Shown here one piece after another: positions 41,701-49,991 of a DNA stretch of 64,000 bases (the first letter of the stretch is position 1; each line of letters starts with the position of its first letter). The position numbers and the translations under genes are program-made. Origin of the DNA: Ectocarpus siliculosus (lineage: Eukaryota > Sar > Phaeophyceae > Ectocarpales > Ectocarpaceae); NCBI GenBank assembly GCA_000310025.1, contig FN649741.1:7311291-7375290 (forward strand), in the 5' to 3' direction. The notes under the pieces were generated by a model. The model ran no database searches. It saw only the letters and a list, made by a program, of their open reading frames with translations, and had not been told where the DNA came from.

Positions 41701-44700
41701 TGACAATAAACCATTTGACGTCGCGAACACTCCCTTCATGCCTCTGAACACCCTTCCGCAAGACGTTCTGAGACCCGGTACAATGACTACCACAGTTCTC
41801 AGGGCAACCAACGAGCTCACCATGTACTCGAACAGCAGCTCCGATGTGCCGCTTCCATCAACGTACTCCGCCAACACCGTAGATGAGGATCCGTTGAGAC
41901 TATCGTTGAATCCACCCACGGTCAGCTGGGGTGGAGACGCCCCGGCTCCCACAATGACCACCACCGGAAAACTGAAGTCGACTCTGAAGGAGATTGCCTA
42001 GTGAGGGCGACACATGAAAAGTCCGTTAGGGCTGCCGTCTAGTAGTCTAAACGGAAGGAGGAACAAAGAGACAGAACATGCCATGCCCCTCGGCATCTTA
42101 GGAGTTCCTGAATCAACAACAACGGTAACCACCGTGCGATGAACGCGTACCAGAGCACGCTGCAGCGGTTGGTGCCGCACAACGCGCCAGTATGTATATG
42201 CGTATGCGCCCATCATCGGCCACCAAAACACGTTCCTCGTGTTTTTTTATTCCCCCTGTTGGACTAACTCACCTGCCCAACTCCATACTCCCCGCCGTCA
42301 AGCGAACTCCCGACAGCCACAACAACCGGCTCGGTCGCTTCAATTGTCAAGGAAGACGCCCCAGACAAGCTAACGTCGGACCACACCCCTACCCCGGGAA
42401 GGGTTGCGTTCGCCTCCCGCCCCAAGAGATCCACCAGCGGGGCGTCCCCGCCGCGGACTGCGTAATGTCCTTCGGCCTCCAGAACCGCTGAGTTGCCGAC
42501 GCCGTCGGTGCTCTGGTCCCCCAGCTCCACGGTGTAGACGAAGGTTATTTCGTCGGAGGCCATCACCGCCACGGAGGCTTCATCGGCCGATAGAACGGAG
42601 GCGTTGCTGAGGGCGGCAGGGAGGCCCGACGAGCCGTCCGTGCCGCGGGTACCTCCTAGGTAGAGGAAGGGGCCCTCTGTGCCGCCGCTGCTCGTGTCCG
42701 CGTATACCTGTGTGTCAGTGTCCGAAGAAAGAGATCAGATGGGGATGGTAGGCACGTGTCCGAGTTTGGTTATTTTCAAGTCAGTTGGACGAAAAAACAA
42801 AAACAGGGGAATTGTGCGAGACAGAAAACACGCGGGTCCTGAAATATTGAAATATTGTGTAGCGGGGACAGGTGTCAGAGGAGTTTTCTTGCCTACTCGA
42901 GGTACCTTCGCGGGGAGAAAGCCATCGAAACTTTACGAGCATAGTCTCACACTTGAACATCTCTCCACCGAAAGTGTGAATTGTCTTTGGTGTGGGTAGG
43001 ACTACGTTTTACCCTCCAGAGTTGTTCATATCACCTTCGAGCGACAGCGTATCGTTGAATGGTTTACTCAGAACTATATGTTCAATGTGACAATTCCCAG
43101 TAGTGCAGCCGAAAGGCGGCCAACGGACACCCGATCGATGGCGTGCTATATTCTGCAATGATATGTCATGTTGATGTGCGCAACCGGACTACAGTAATTG
43201 TCATGTCTTTCTCATGAATTCCAAACCTCGACCACGGAGTTGGTCACAGGGCAAGAACTGCTACCGTAATCGTCCCACCACATTCACGCAAGGTTCTGGA
43301 TGTCCCTTTGTATCGATAGTTGGAGTACTCATAATCGCTTGAAGCTTTGTGTTCCCGCGAAAAAGGAACTTGCCTCGTATGGAGTTCATTCGTGGAAAAT
43401 ATGCAAGCACTTGGTAGAGATCGAAACAGTGAGAAACACCACAGCAACCCGTACTACGACTACTACTACTAGCATAACGAATGGTAGTACACGTATACGC
43501 ACTATTCCACCTTGAGTGAGGCTGTAAGCAACCAAGAGACTATGTTTCGAACTTCTCTCACAGGCGCTGAGAAGACGACCGTAACCAGTATTTCCTCTCC
43601 GACTCCATACGCTCCGTCCTCCATGTCAGTGTACACCCTCGTGATATGCACGGAAGCATCCGAGCTCGTATCAACCGCCACGTCGTGGTTCACCTTCAAG
43701 TGGATACATGCAAGGCAATCACGACAATTGGGTCACAAATAAGAGGGGATTTGAACAAAACCATTGCATTCTGTCTCCCCACCTTAGACGTTTCATATTT
43801 CACGGTAGTGGTACGTCGGGTTTCCTAGATACAGCAGTGGCATCACGAACCCCAAACCCAGTTGTACATACAAGGGGCTCGCAAGTTTGACGGATACTGC
43901 GTGTGTGTTGTTCATGGCGTCAACAGCACCAGCTACTACTTCGGACCGAACGAAACCTAGATAGTCGCATTGCAATCGGATGGTCGAATAAAGAACAGGT
44001 GAAGCACATACATTCCGCTCAAGGGAGTCGTAGCATGCCAGACGCCGGTGTGCACGGGCCAGGGCAGGTGTAAAAACGCGAAGAGTGACGTGGTCTGAGG
44101 AACGTTACTTCCCGGTTGAGTCCGCATTGAACCTTCAACGAGTGCACTCCAACGCTGGATATCCAACGCATACAGAACACCGATGAGTTCCACCCTTTTT
44201 CAAGTTACCTCACGTTTGCGTATTTGCTAATACCTTTTTGCATATGTCATTCGTACCAACAACTGTTTCTACCTGAGGTATTATTGACCAAGTGACGGGT
44301 GACCGCCCACATGCGTTTGAATGAATCCATACCCGACTAGGAAAACCCCACGACAGAGCGAGGAATCCACCACATAGGCAACGGATAAGATCGAGTCACT
44401 GGCCCTTCGTATCTGTACCGCCCAGCGGGTACTCTCTTGCTTGACGTATATTATTCTCATTCTACCGGTGGAGGGTGCAAGACGGTGGGTACATCCTCGT
44501 TCCCCTCTTTCTCACAACCAATTGGAAACGTTTCATCCGCCCCACCAACCGCCATCATCCCACCCCCCCCCTTCCCTCCGGGGTGCCTCCTGGAGCGGCA
44601 TTGACAACTCTGCCCTGCTTTCGCGATATTCCATATTGCATGCACGCTCTTACCATCAGGCTGGGAGTAACGCTTGCGGTGACCATGGTGGTACTGTCCA

Positions 44701-47700
44701 TTGTAATCGTCCCACCGCCGGCGTCGGCAACTGTGAGGTATGGCTGCTTCTTGAACCCTCGACCCCCAGCCCATGCTCCATCTACGTCCTGGAAATGAAA
44801 CAGGAAAGGGTTGCTCATGGGTATTCCTTTCGTTACCACAGGGGGTCGTACGTCCCCCTGCAACTTTTTTCCCAACACGTTGTCGAACAACATGTTGTAT
44901 GTCTCGCGGCAGCATTCGGGAGGCGATTCAGCTGGGAGGGAGGGGGGGTTCCCACTTGCGTCACCGACAACCCGATCTGAGAGAAGTTTCGTCTGCCTTC
45001 TTTGACCCTCGACGAGACATCAGGGATGGGTAAGTCTTGTAGCCGGAAATTCTCTCACAGTAACACCAAATATTACCGACCCAAAACAGTGCTCGATTAG
45101 AACTGAGGCTAAGGTTTCCGAAACAACGCAGAACGAAAAGAGTGCAGACCAATCGATGAGTGCCACACTATCCCCCTGCGGCAGCAGAAACCAATACCTT
45201 GACCTCGCGTAAGAAATTAGAAAATCCATTCGCGAGAGGACGGGTGGCAATGATGGGATTTAAAAAAAAAAAATGATGGGATACAAGTGGTTGTATCGAA
45301 GCTATTTACCTGTTCCAAGTGCAGTGCCGCCGGTGTCCCCTCCCCCACATGAAAAAAGTCTGTGTCCAAGTGAACTCCGGTTTCGATCCAATCCCCGGTA
45401 GCACGGTCGAAATCGTAGAGTGAGAATCGCAGCTTCACGTTTCGACCCGCTCGGTCGAGGAATAAGCCACTGAAAGTTGCGACTCCCTCCGTCATTACCT
45501 AACGCAGCACAGCAAGTACCATACTTTAATATTAAAACCGATTGTAAATCGAGTTTTCGCCCGGACGAACCAGTGCGCGTGCGACACTCTCTACCACCTC
45601 TAAAGAAGAAATTGGGATACAGCCCACCCTTCAAGACTTCGCCAATAGAACACGTTTCTACGGCGCCATCCTACTGAGAATTAACGGATACGTGTATGGC
45701 CAGCAAATCTCTTACGTGCGCTGCCCGGAGTTTATACGAAGCGGCGGTTCGTGGCAACACACCATGGTCGTACTGCGTCAAACGAAGTAGACACCCCTAC
45801 CCGCACGTTGTGGAACTCTTACCCACCTCAAATACGCTGTCCGTCGGCCTCAGCGTGGCCGCTACGGGGTTGACAAAGACAGTAGCCAACACCGCGGACT
45901 CGCTGCTTGAAAGCATGTTGTCGCCCAGGTCGTAGGCTCGCACTCGCGGCTGGTATAGCGCAAAAAGAAGGGGGGTATAGGAGTGTTGACTAGTTGTATC
46001 GAGAACGATCTGACTGAGATACGGCGGGGCGACTGTCCCGTAGTCTACGATAGTACGATGTTCACCGAGAACTCAAACTCGCTACGTGTGTTGAATGCTT
46101 CGCGAACACGAGCATCAATAGTACCTCCGCCATTCCCGATGAACGTCGTTTTGTTCAAATAGCGTACACGTCACCAGAGAAAGTACTTCAGCCCAGCAAC
46201 AACCCCTTTTCGTCCACGTAGTTGTTTCACGCCTTACCTGCTCTTCAAACGGAGACCCCGAGACGATGGCACCAGCCAGGATGTCAACATCCAACTCCAG
46301 CCGATACGCCGGACCAATACCGACGGTGAAGTCATCGGACTCGACATAGTTGGTCCCATCAAGGGTAGTGGTCAAACCCGTCGCGTTAAAGCCTAAACGG
46401 TAGTCAATCCCGGCCGCTTTGATATACAGAGAATCGAAATGTACGTACCCGTACCTGCCGTAACCACCACAGGTGGAGGGTTCGGAAAGGTCATCGATGT
46501 TGCGATGTTGCGGTTTATCACCATGTTTTTCTCCCATTTTATCGAAAACATGCTCTCCAAGATGTCGATCAACGCCGCCAGACAAATCATGATTACTGCG
46601 GGATGTGGAGGTTGTGGGTTTGTGGTCTCCAGAACAGTTCTGATCCTAGGCGAAAAAATCACTGAAAACGATAGGCACCAACGATAAGGGCACCGCTAAA
46701 TTGCTACGACGGAGGAGTGAAAAAGGAGGACGACAAAGAAACATCGCGGACTGGCGGTAGCACTAAAATAGCAATTTGCAGACGTTGACGGCCATTATAC
46801 AACCAGGACTACCGAAGAAACAAACTTGACGGCACTCGTCGGCTACGTGCCAACGAGGAGTATCAAGATGGTGATTTCTACTTTTAGATTTAATCCAAGG
46901 CATAGGATGTGGACACACGGTATGCCCATAACACAGAAGTTGATTCCCAGTTATGCAACTAGTCGGTGCATCCACACGAGTTGACGGATGCAATGTATCA
47001 AATCTAGAAGTAGGAAACACCGCAATCTTGATACTCCTCGTTGGCGAGTAGCTAACGAGTGCCGTTAAGTTTGCTTCTTCAGTAATGCACAATTTTTCCA
47101 CAAGTTCATTTGCCTGCTGAACCTTGTCCTTATCAAAAGTCGTAATGTAATGGGGTGAAGTTCGGAGAGAAATTAAGTCGGGCGTGGACTGGGTTCTGAC
47201 TGGATTAATGACGGATTCATCAAATGATCAATTTGTCTCACCGAATTTCCTGGGAAACCTGGTTGGCCGGCAGAAGTTCTCCAAGGCCTACATCTGCGAC
47301 AAGTGTTGCAGTTACGCGGCCTCCACTGTATGTGTGGACTACGTTTCCACCCTTGTCCTGTGATGACAGTGATTTGTCGTGTGAAGTCAAAAATGAGCAT
47401 ATTGTAGGCAAAGCAGTCGTGGAATCACGTGCGATTACGTACAATATAGGAACACGTCTATCGTCTGCCGGCATAACACTCGCGTGACGTCTATTGCGTA
47501 AAATCAACATCATCTCCACTGAAATCAAGTAAATTTTCTTCGAAAATCAGGGCACCACACGCTCCTTGCTAGCAGGCCATGGTAGGACATTCTTCCTTTA
47601 AGTTGAAGCAAACTCGCCTTACAGGACCCCCAAAGGAAGAAACCTTCAGGTCCCACACAGGTGTCTCTCATTTGTTCTTGAGCACGAAACAGTGCTTTCT

Positions 47701-49191
47701 CTTTGGAGATTTTATGGCGTTGCCCATATTCGACGAGAAATCTGCTATTGTTATAGTCTGTCAAGATGTTCGACTACAGTAGATGGCTACATCGGACCCA
47801 GAAACCCACCTGAATGGATATGACGGGGGGAGTGTCAAAGGTAGAGCCTCCGTCCATTCGCCCCACAGAAGTACTCAAGGCAATGGCGTACGGTTCGCCG
47901 ACTCCAACGTCAAAGGGTTCAGAATCGGTCCAGGCTACTCCAACACCCGCACTGTTGAACGCCACAAAACGACAGATAAAACCCTCGCCAGCCTCTTTGA
48001 TGAACAATCCTGAAAAGGTTGCACGACCCATCCCGTCCGTGAGAGACGCGGTGCTGCCTCGACCGGTGATGTTATCGTACTCAAGAACGGAGAACCCACT
48101 CGGGCTAGATATCATCTCAGCTGTTGCGTACCCCTGCCCGAACATTGAGCGGTTGGTGGACAAATAGAGCGAAAGTTCTGGCTTCAGTTTACGCCGAATT
48201 TGCGTGTACGAAGATATCACGGTGCATGTTGGTGGTGTGGTGGTGGCTTATAAATCGCCTCCTCGAAACGAACGTAATTTGCTATGCATATGCCCTACGT
48301 TGGACTTGCTTCGTACACCGTGTTGCTGGACCTCCACATACATGTTGCACTCGCCTTTAGATATCCACCGTACACGCTATCTAGTACGGCAACGGGAGTA
48401 AAACAGAACTGTGGGTATTTCTCATTTCATTCCTGCTATTTCTGTACGCGACCTACACTTACAAAGAGTATCAGGTGGCGCCCTTGTACCCGTAAGAGCA
48501 CCCACCAACCAAAGACAAGGATGCAGATGTAGCTCTGTGTGCAATTCACTCGTTCATTCATGTACCATGGGTTGCACAACACATACGGCACGTCCTAGGC
48601 TCGGATACTCTGCAAACCACAATGGCGACGTCAAAAAGGCGGCGATGGGACCCTTCTCGCCGAGAGCTCTCGAAGATACAAAGGCTATAGTCTAGACTAG
48701 CATTCTTCGTGGGAAATTAGCTCGGATGAACGGGCCAGAGGGCGGGTGGAATCTTCTGCAACCTATCGTAATATTCGCGAGTCCCGCTCCAAAGCATCCC
48801 AACAGGTGCAATACCCTAAACGACCGTCAGTTCAATATGTTACCACTACGGCCGAACATTGAGCGTGATAACTAAAGACTGTCAAGAATCACAAGGCTAA
48901 GTGCAACAAGGACGGTAGCTGCGTTGTTGGAAACACATTCACCTCAAATAGGACGTCGACATCTCCACCATCGCCTTCCAAGATTTCCACCTGCGGCTGC
49001 TCCAAGAAAGCTTCCCCACCGACCGCCCTGCCGGGTTGCACCCTGAGTCGAAGAGTATGTGCATGTACTTTGGTGATATACCAGCAAGCTAATATTGCTG
49101 CCGCTTGGATCCAGGGATGCCGCCGTTGGAAACTTTTCAGAGCTGTACCGCTCGCGACGGACAATCTTCTTGGATGCATCAGTTGGCTCAC
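2650..49191 (-). CDS. Giant secreted FG-GAP / Calx-beta / adhesin-repeat protein, at least 74 exons
   Basis: Probably a huge extracellular adhesion or cell-wall protein. Seventy-four exons could be chained from an ATG at 49191 to a TGA at 2650-2652; they sum to about 12.3 kb (~4,100 residues). Evidence for one gene is that domains run across exon borders, donors and acceptors match consensus, and phases agree at all joins but two. Residues 27-44 form a signal peptide (WIQAAAILACWY core, likely cut after VHA). Domain order is Ig-like modules, eight adhesin-type repeats, FG-GAP blades mixed with 'EVQ/GTFTL' modules, Calx-beta, more FG-GAP, a WDFETGDL/WGHINVDE domain, more FG-GAP, and a final Calx-beta. 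FG-GAP and Calx-beta are known calcium-linked adhesion folds; the role here is inferred. I see no transmembrane segment after the signal peptide. Unresolved: an exon between 46454 and 47259, the 43.69-44.65 kb part, and whether more exons lie past 2650. The separate block entries give exon coordinates. Confidence 0.85.
3996..4049. repeat. (CT)n microsatellite in an intron of the giant gene
   Basis: About 27 uninterrupted CT units lie between the exons ending at 4180 and starting at 3434. Long open frames of Ser-Leu or Arg-Glu here are artefacts of the repeat. Confidence 0.97.
4625..7164 (-). other. Giant gene exons 68-72: last FG-GAP blades
   Basis: Exon 6780-7164 (128 codons) has SRAGAVYVFSRLATS, an Asp/Thr/Asn-rich insert, then SDRRGGDLFGTCLSANHNAG and VVVVGAPGASLTG. 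Exon 6358-6522 (NTLATRVPLPMDERNAKLFQ) fits by phase and splice sites, but its blade motif is weak. Exon 5813-5878 (LQDSEYALDTSDQEF) and exon 5221-5400 (AGGVYVFVRLPAESAGVG, then AADRFGSAVSYS) follow. Exon 4625-4753 holds RALFVGTPYSDSFGLDAGAV and passes into the final Calx-beta domain at PEFSVE. All joins are phase 0 after the phase-2 entry into exon 6780-7164. Confidence 0.83.
7940..9812 (-). other. Giant gene exons 64-67: WDFETGDL / WGHINVDE carbohydrate-binding-like domain
   Basis: Exon 9610-9812 finishes a blade (ETLAVGAHHSS) and begins a new domain: WDFETGDLVGWRQTGDAFAL, then QPTYGDNPYF. Exon 8989-9112 continues (RYFVGTYEARPGAG, SHQGDGPTGTLTSE). Exon 8535-8662 gives IGLLVGGGCDERAEYVELLA, then ATGMCTEDMRSV. 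Exon 7940-8077 ends it (WDVSSLAGRAGQIRIVDAS, PWGHINVDEIVL). Phases are 0/2/0/2 and consistent. The order of motifs matches the concanavalin-like domain found attached to some GH32 enzymes and in many algal and bacterial secreted proteins (family knowledge); no catalytic glycosidase motifs are seen. Carbohydrate binding is an inference. Confidence 0.87.
10384..14583 (-). other. Giant gene exons 56-63: FG-GAP blades and one 'GTFML/SWDA' module
   Basis: Blade exons: 14498-14583 (MNRFGGALDTAEDAGLMIIG), 13707-13893 (CGSAYVFRLEYGAWQQEAQL), 13254-13367 (ETYTALVGAPGQAKVYVFEY), 12758-13015 (GFGGKNALALDEDIAVVGAP), 12441-12620 (DYGAAVTLDVTSRTLAIGSP, then ARGKVYVYY). The 3' end of exon 12758-13015 could be earlier, at 12842. 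The module spans 11639-11728 (LSAGTFMLSLHHRNTTSNTT), 10922-11047 (VSWDAQALDFKSAVEALSNV) and the start of 10384-10617 (VEDPPLLAPSWGGGNGCQDC). That last exon also starts the next blade (ASDRRSGDRFGATLALDQ). The open frame continues upstream of its acceptor, but domain spacing favours the acceptor at 10617/10618. All phases agree. Confidence 0.85.
14956..17971 (-). other. Giant gene exons 49-55: FG-GAP blade, then Calx-beta domain with insert
   Basis: Exon 17826-17971 carries a blade (DLFGTTVAVSGQFVAVGAPN). Exon 17403-17525 ends it (VFNLDFLSFRFESLTYSVL) and enters a Calx-beta domain at 'EGD'. Exons 16819-16906 and 16140-16337 then hold an insert with DYIAAVYDLSV, SQYYGSANNRSLWVGGMFDY and RGLSDY. 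Exon 15811-15894 (VPMPVSPELSKMMANRVF) has a doubtful 3' end, since the only in-phase donor is GC with a weak context. Exon 15461-15619 (ASVYYLLNTTDDNVVETPDE, SLTVSIYVPG) and exon 14956-15084 (DNGDGEGPYNATASWG) close the Calx-beta fold. A Calx-beta domain is normally ~100 residues; here the insert adds roughly 90-120. Confidence 0.75.
18486..25862 (-). other. Giant gene exons 36-48: FG-GAP propeller blades and two 'GTFTL'-type modules
   Basis: FG-GAP exons: 25738-25862 (GAGAAYVFSRSPAAEGYVW), 25185-25307 (DAFGHSVSVDEDHELLVVG, APYAEDYG), 22851-23009 (KGAAYIYRRSPTSGLWYEE), 22428-22566 (DIVVVSAPGRNGEQGSVYVY), 21595-21749 (QDEFGSSLSSSSDTLVVGG, AGAAYIF), 20981-21169 (AGDRFGESVSLYGNFLAVG, CPGRED), 20212-20343 (FDRFGASVSIDGDALIVGS). 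They are interrupted by module exons 24780-24871 (MTGTFTLGFRGFTTDPIPAN) and 23347-23599. A second module follows: 19846-19947 (NVYRLGWKEEC), 19410-19475 (VVLKNILEE), 19074-19199 (GGYQYTVIFLEETESVPQML), 18486-18590. Every join I checked is in phase. Alternating 'DRFGxSVxxxGxxLxVGAPG' and 'GAxYVFxR' signatures identify the blades; such repeats form integrin-alpha-like beta-propellers. Confidence 0.87.
26522..31461 (-). other. Giant gene exons 27-35: one FG-GAP blade and three 'EVQ/GTFTL' modules
   Basis: Exon 31294-31461 has an FG-GAP blade (DRSDLFGRAISLDGSLLLAG, then APKKHREVPEVQLI). It leads into modules of the form 'EVQxI...GGxFxLxYxG...IPADAxxxxVQAxL...V.V.....GxxWxVxF..xGN.P'. Module 1: 30768-30888 (GGFWSLYYPG), 29954-30117 (IPADATIEQVQAGLM, DDGYIWTITFDE), 29514-29585 (FVPDASELTGTGANSTE). 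Module 2: 28912-28991 (VEVLQESPVVGGTFTLSY), 28123-28340 (RPLPYNANSSLLATVLW, GGRKWIIEFESG). Module 3: 27502-27672 (GEFRVNFRESEWTSWLPYDV), 26917-27026 (METALLALESIEDCEV, QHVWAVTFLE), 26522-26642. All phases agree. Exon 30768-30888 uses a GC donor. The (GTT/GTC)n microsatellite at 27681-27720 lies in the intron just 5' of the acceptor at 27672. Confidence 0.85.
27681..27720. repeat. (GTT/GTC)n trinucleotide repeat
   Basis: On the minus strand this is a (GAC/AAC)n tract immediately 5' of the acceptor of exon 27502-27672. It replaces the usual pyrimidine tract, so branch-point recognition there may be unusual. Confidence 0.9.
31792..43693 (-). other. Giant gene exons 9-26: eight adhesin-type beta-sandwich repeats
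   Basis: Exons (by coordinate): 43562-43693, 42273-42707, 41821-41997, 41274-41605, 40866-40982, 40068-40216, 39437-39717, 38876-38941, 38251-38472, 37258-37566, 36855-36977, 36209-36322, 35283-35525, 34692-34865, 33887-34063, 33348-33488, 32748-32984, 31792-32202. The repeat reads 'GxYGxGDxIxIxVxFSxPVxVxGxPxLxLxxG...GSGxxxLxFxYxVxxGD'. Clear copies include DGAYGVGEEILVTVVFSAP, AISFRVDFSFPVVV with SGTSELLFEYM, NGTYAHGDTVFVMIWF, SYGLGDVLQLAVTFDKNVTV, NGTYGAGQVIDITVEFSD, IEVRVVFDTPVIVTGSPRLL, GTYAPGDVVTIWVTF with GSGNQTLVFEY, and VVVRFSAPVVVSGAPALKL. This fold family occurs in giant bacterial adhesins. Introns recur at two fixed places in the repeat. The last exon contains a Ser/Thr-rich stretch and ends at a GC donor, as does exon 34692-34865. 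Confidence 0.87.
32572..32743. repeat. CT-rich microsatellite beginning next to a splice donor
   Basis: An imperfect CT/CTTT/CTGT tract with a pure (CT)n core near 32688-32720. On the coding (minus) strand it is a GA tract that starts within about five bases of the donor of exon 32748-32984, so variation in length could touch splicing. Confidence 0.95.
44012..46454 (-). other. Giant gene exons 4-7 plus a tentative exon: Ig-like modules 2 and 3
   Basis: Exons: 46238-46454 (FDSLYIKAAGIDYRLGFNAT, then SDDFTVGIGPAYRLELDV), 45827-45949 (PRVRAYDLGDNMLSSSESAV), 45310-45498 (MTEGVATFSGLFLDRAGRNV, then FFHVGEGTPAALHLEQ) and 44654-44788 (GFKKQPYLTVADAGGGTITM, VTASVTP). All follow the Ig-like pattern of the first module, and the last three joins are phase 0. 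A further likely exon at 44012-44154 (LVEGSMRTQPGSNV, then LFAFLHLPWPVHTGVWHAT) fits the end of module 3 but its 3' join is not solved. A fragment near 43.89-43.97 kb (EVVAGAVDAMNNTHAVSVKL) may be another exon. Confidence 0.75.
46815..47080. mobile_element. Short element with ~80-bp terminal inverted repeats (MITE-like)
   Basis: The left arm (about 46815-46891) and right arm (about 47000-47080) are inverted copies with roughly 85-90% identity by eye. Shared core motifs include GGCACTCGT and CCAACGAGGAGTATCAAGAT. About 110 bp separate the arms. The element lies in an intron of the giant gene, between exons 46238-46454 and 47259-47357. No transposase frame is visible. A clear target-site duplication was not found, so this could also be a hairpin-forming remnant of a larger element. 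Confidence 0.7.
47259..49191 (-). other. Giant gene exons 1-3: signal peptide and first Ig-like module
   Basis: Exon 1 (48943-49191, 83 codons) encodes a basic lead, a hydrophobic core and a predicted signal-peptidase site after Ala44. It then enters the module: LRVQPGRAVGG, then EQPQVEILEGDGGDV. Exon 2 (47810-48133) continues with GYATAEM, then GRATFSGLFIKEAG and SEPFDVGVGEPYAI. Exon 3 (47259-47357) gives DKGGNVVHTYSGGRVTATLV. All three joins are phase 0. The pattern 'QP.V.V.D.GGN...VTA...G.ATFSGL.I..AG' is typical of Ig-like modules repeated in long bacterial and algal surface proteins (family knowledge). A second in-frame Met at residue 5 is an alternative start. The join from exon 3 to the next exon I can see is out of phase, so one small exon is missing. 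Confidence 0.85.
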
Positions 49192-49991
49192 GGCTTGTCG
49201 ACAATGGTACAGCTACAGCAGTACAGTAGCACCACCACGTTGGGCTTCGGTTTAGACGAATCGCCAGGTGTATGACCCCTAGGTCAAGCAAGCGTGCCGG
49301 CGGAATTGAACCGCTGGGGAATCTCGTGCAGCCCTTGCTTGTTTTGTTTGGGGGCACGACAGACGGGATCCGGATGGTAGTTATCTCGCTTGCTTTTGGT
49401 CGGACCATGCATACGACTCCGAGAAGATATATTTCTTGTTCTCGCTTTGTTTCATACACATGTAGAATGAATCAATGGTCAAAAGCACAGCGTACACACT
49501 TGATGCCTTGCCCCGTGTAGTCGCTTGGGTCGCAGTTCGCAACACATCAGCACACGTTGTAAGTTGTCAGATATGTCCCTTCTCCTGATTCTCTCGTCGG
49601 CCTCTCCGAACAAAAAAAAAACGAAACCGTAAAAATATGTATGCGCCATGCAAGTATTACGAAACCTTGCCATGGGGGACAGCTGATGGGGGACGGCGAG
49701 GAGAGAGGAGAGTGGAGGCAAGGGGTTTCCGTCTCCCACGATGCACCACATGCACCCCGCACGCACTCACAGCACCGTATACCTTGAGCGTGGTTTTGAC
49801 TCGAGCCTTGTCGTGGAAATTCTTGGATCTTGTCCTGGTGTGGTGGTAACTCAAGGACAAACCTGTGCGGCGCAACAAAAGCAGCAGGATCCGGATCTTG
49901 CGTGGCTTGCGTCGGTGCACGCCCTGTGACCCTTGTTGGGCATCCGCATTGAGAGTGTTGACAACGATTCTTCCCTCGGGCGGAGAAAGCC
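49192..49991. promoter_or_regulatory. Divergent intergenic region between the giant gene and IFT27
   Basis: An 800-bp spacer separates the start codons of two genes transcribed away from each other. It must hold both promoters and 5' leaders. I recognise no TATA box, X-box/RFX site or other factor site with confidence, and the open frames in it lack domains. Confidence 0.4.

Noticed and set aside
2650-49191. Several independent minus-strand genes instead of one
   Set aside because: Only one signal-peptide start was found, domains cross nearly every exon border, and splice phases agree through almost the whole chain. Two unresolved joins remain, so a split near 43.7-47.3 kb is not fully excluded.
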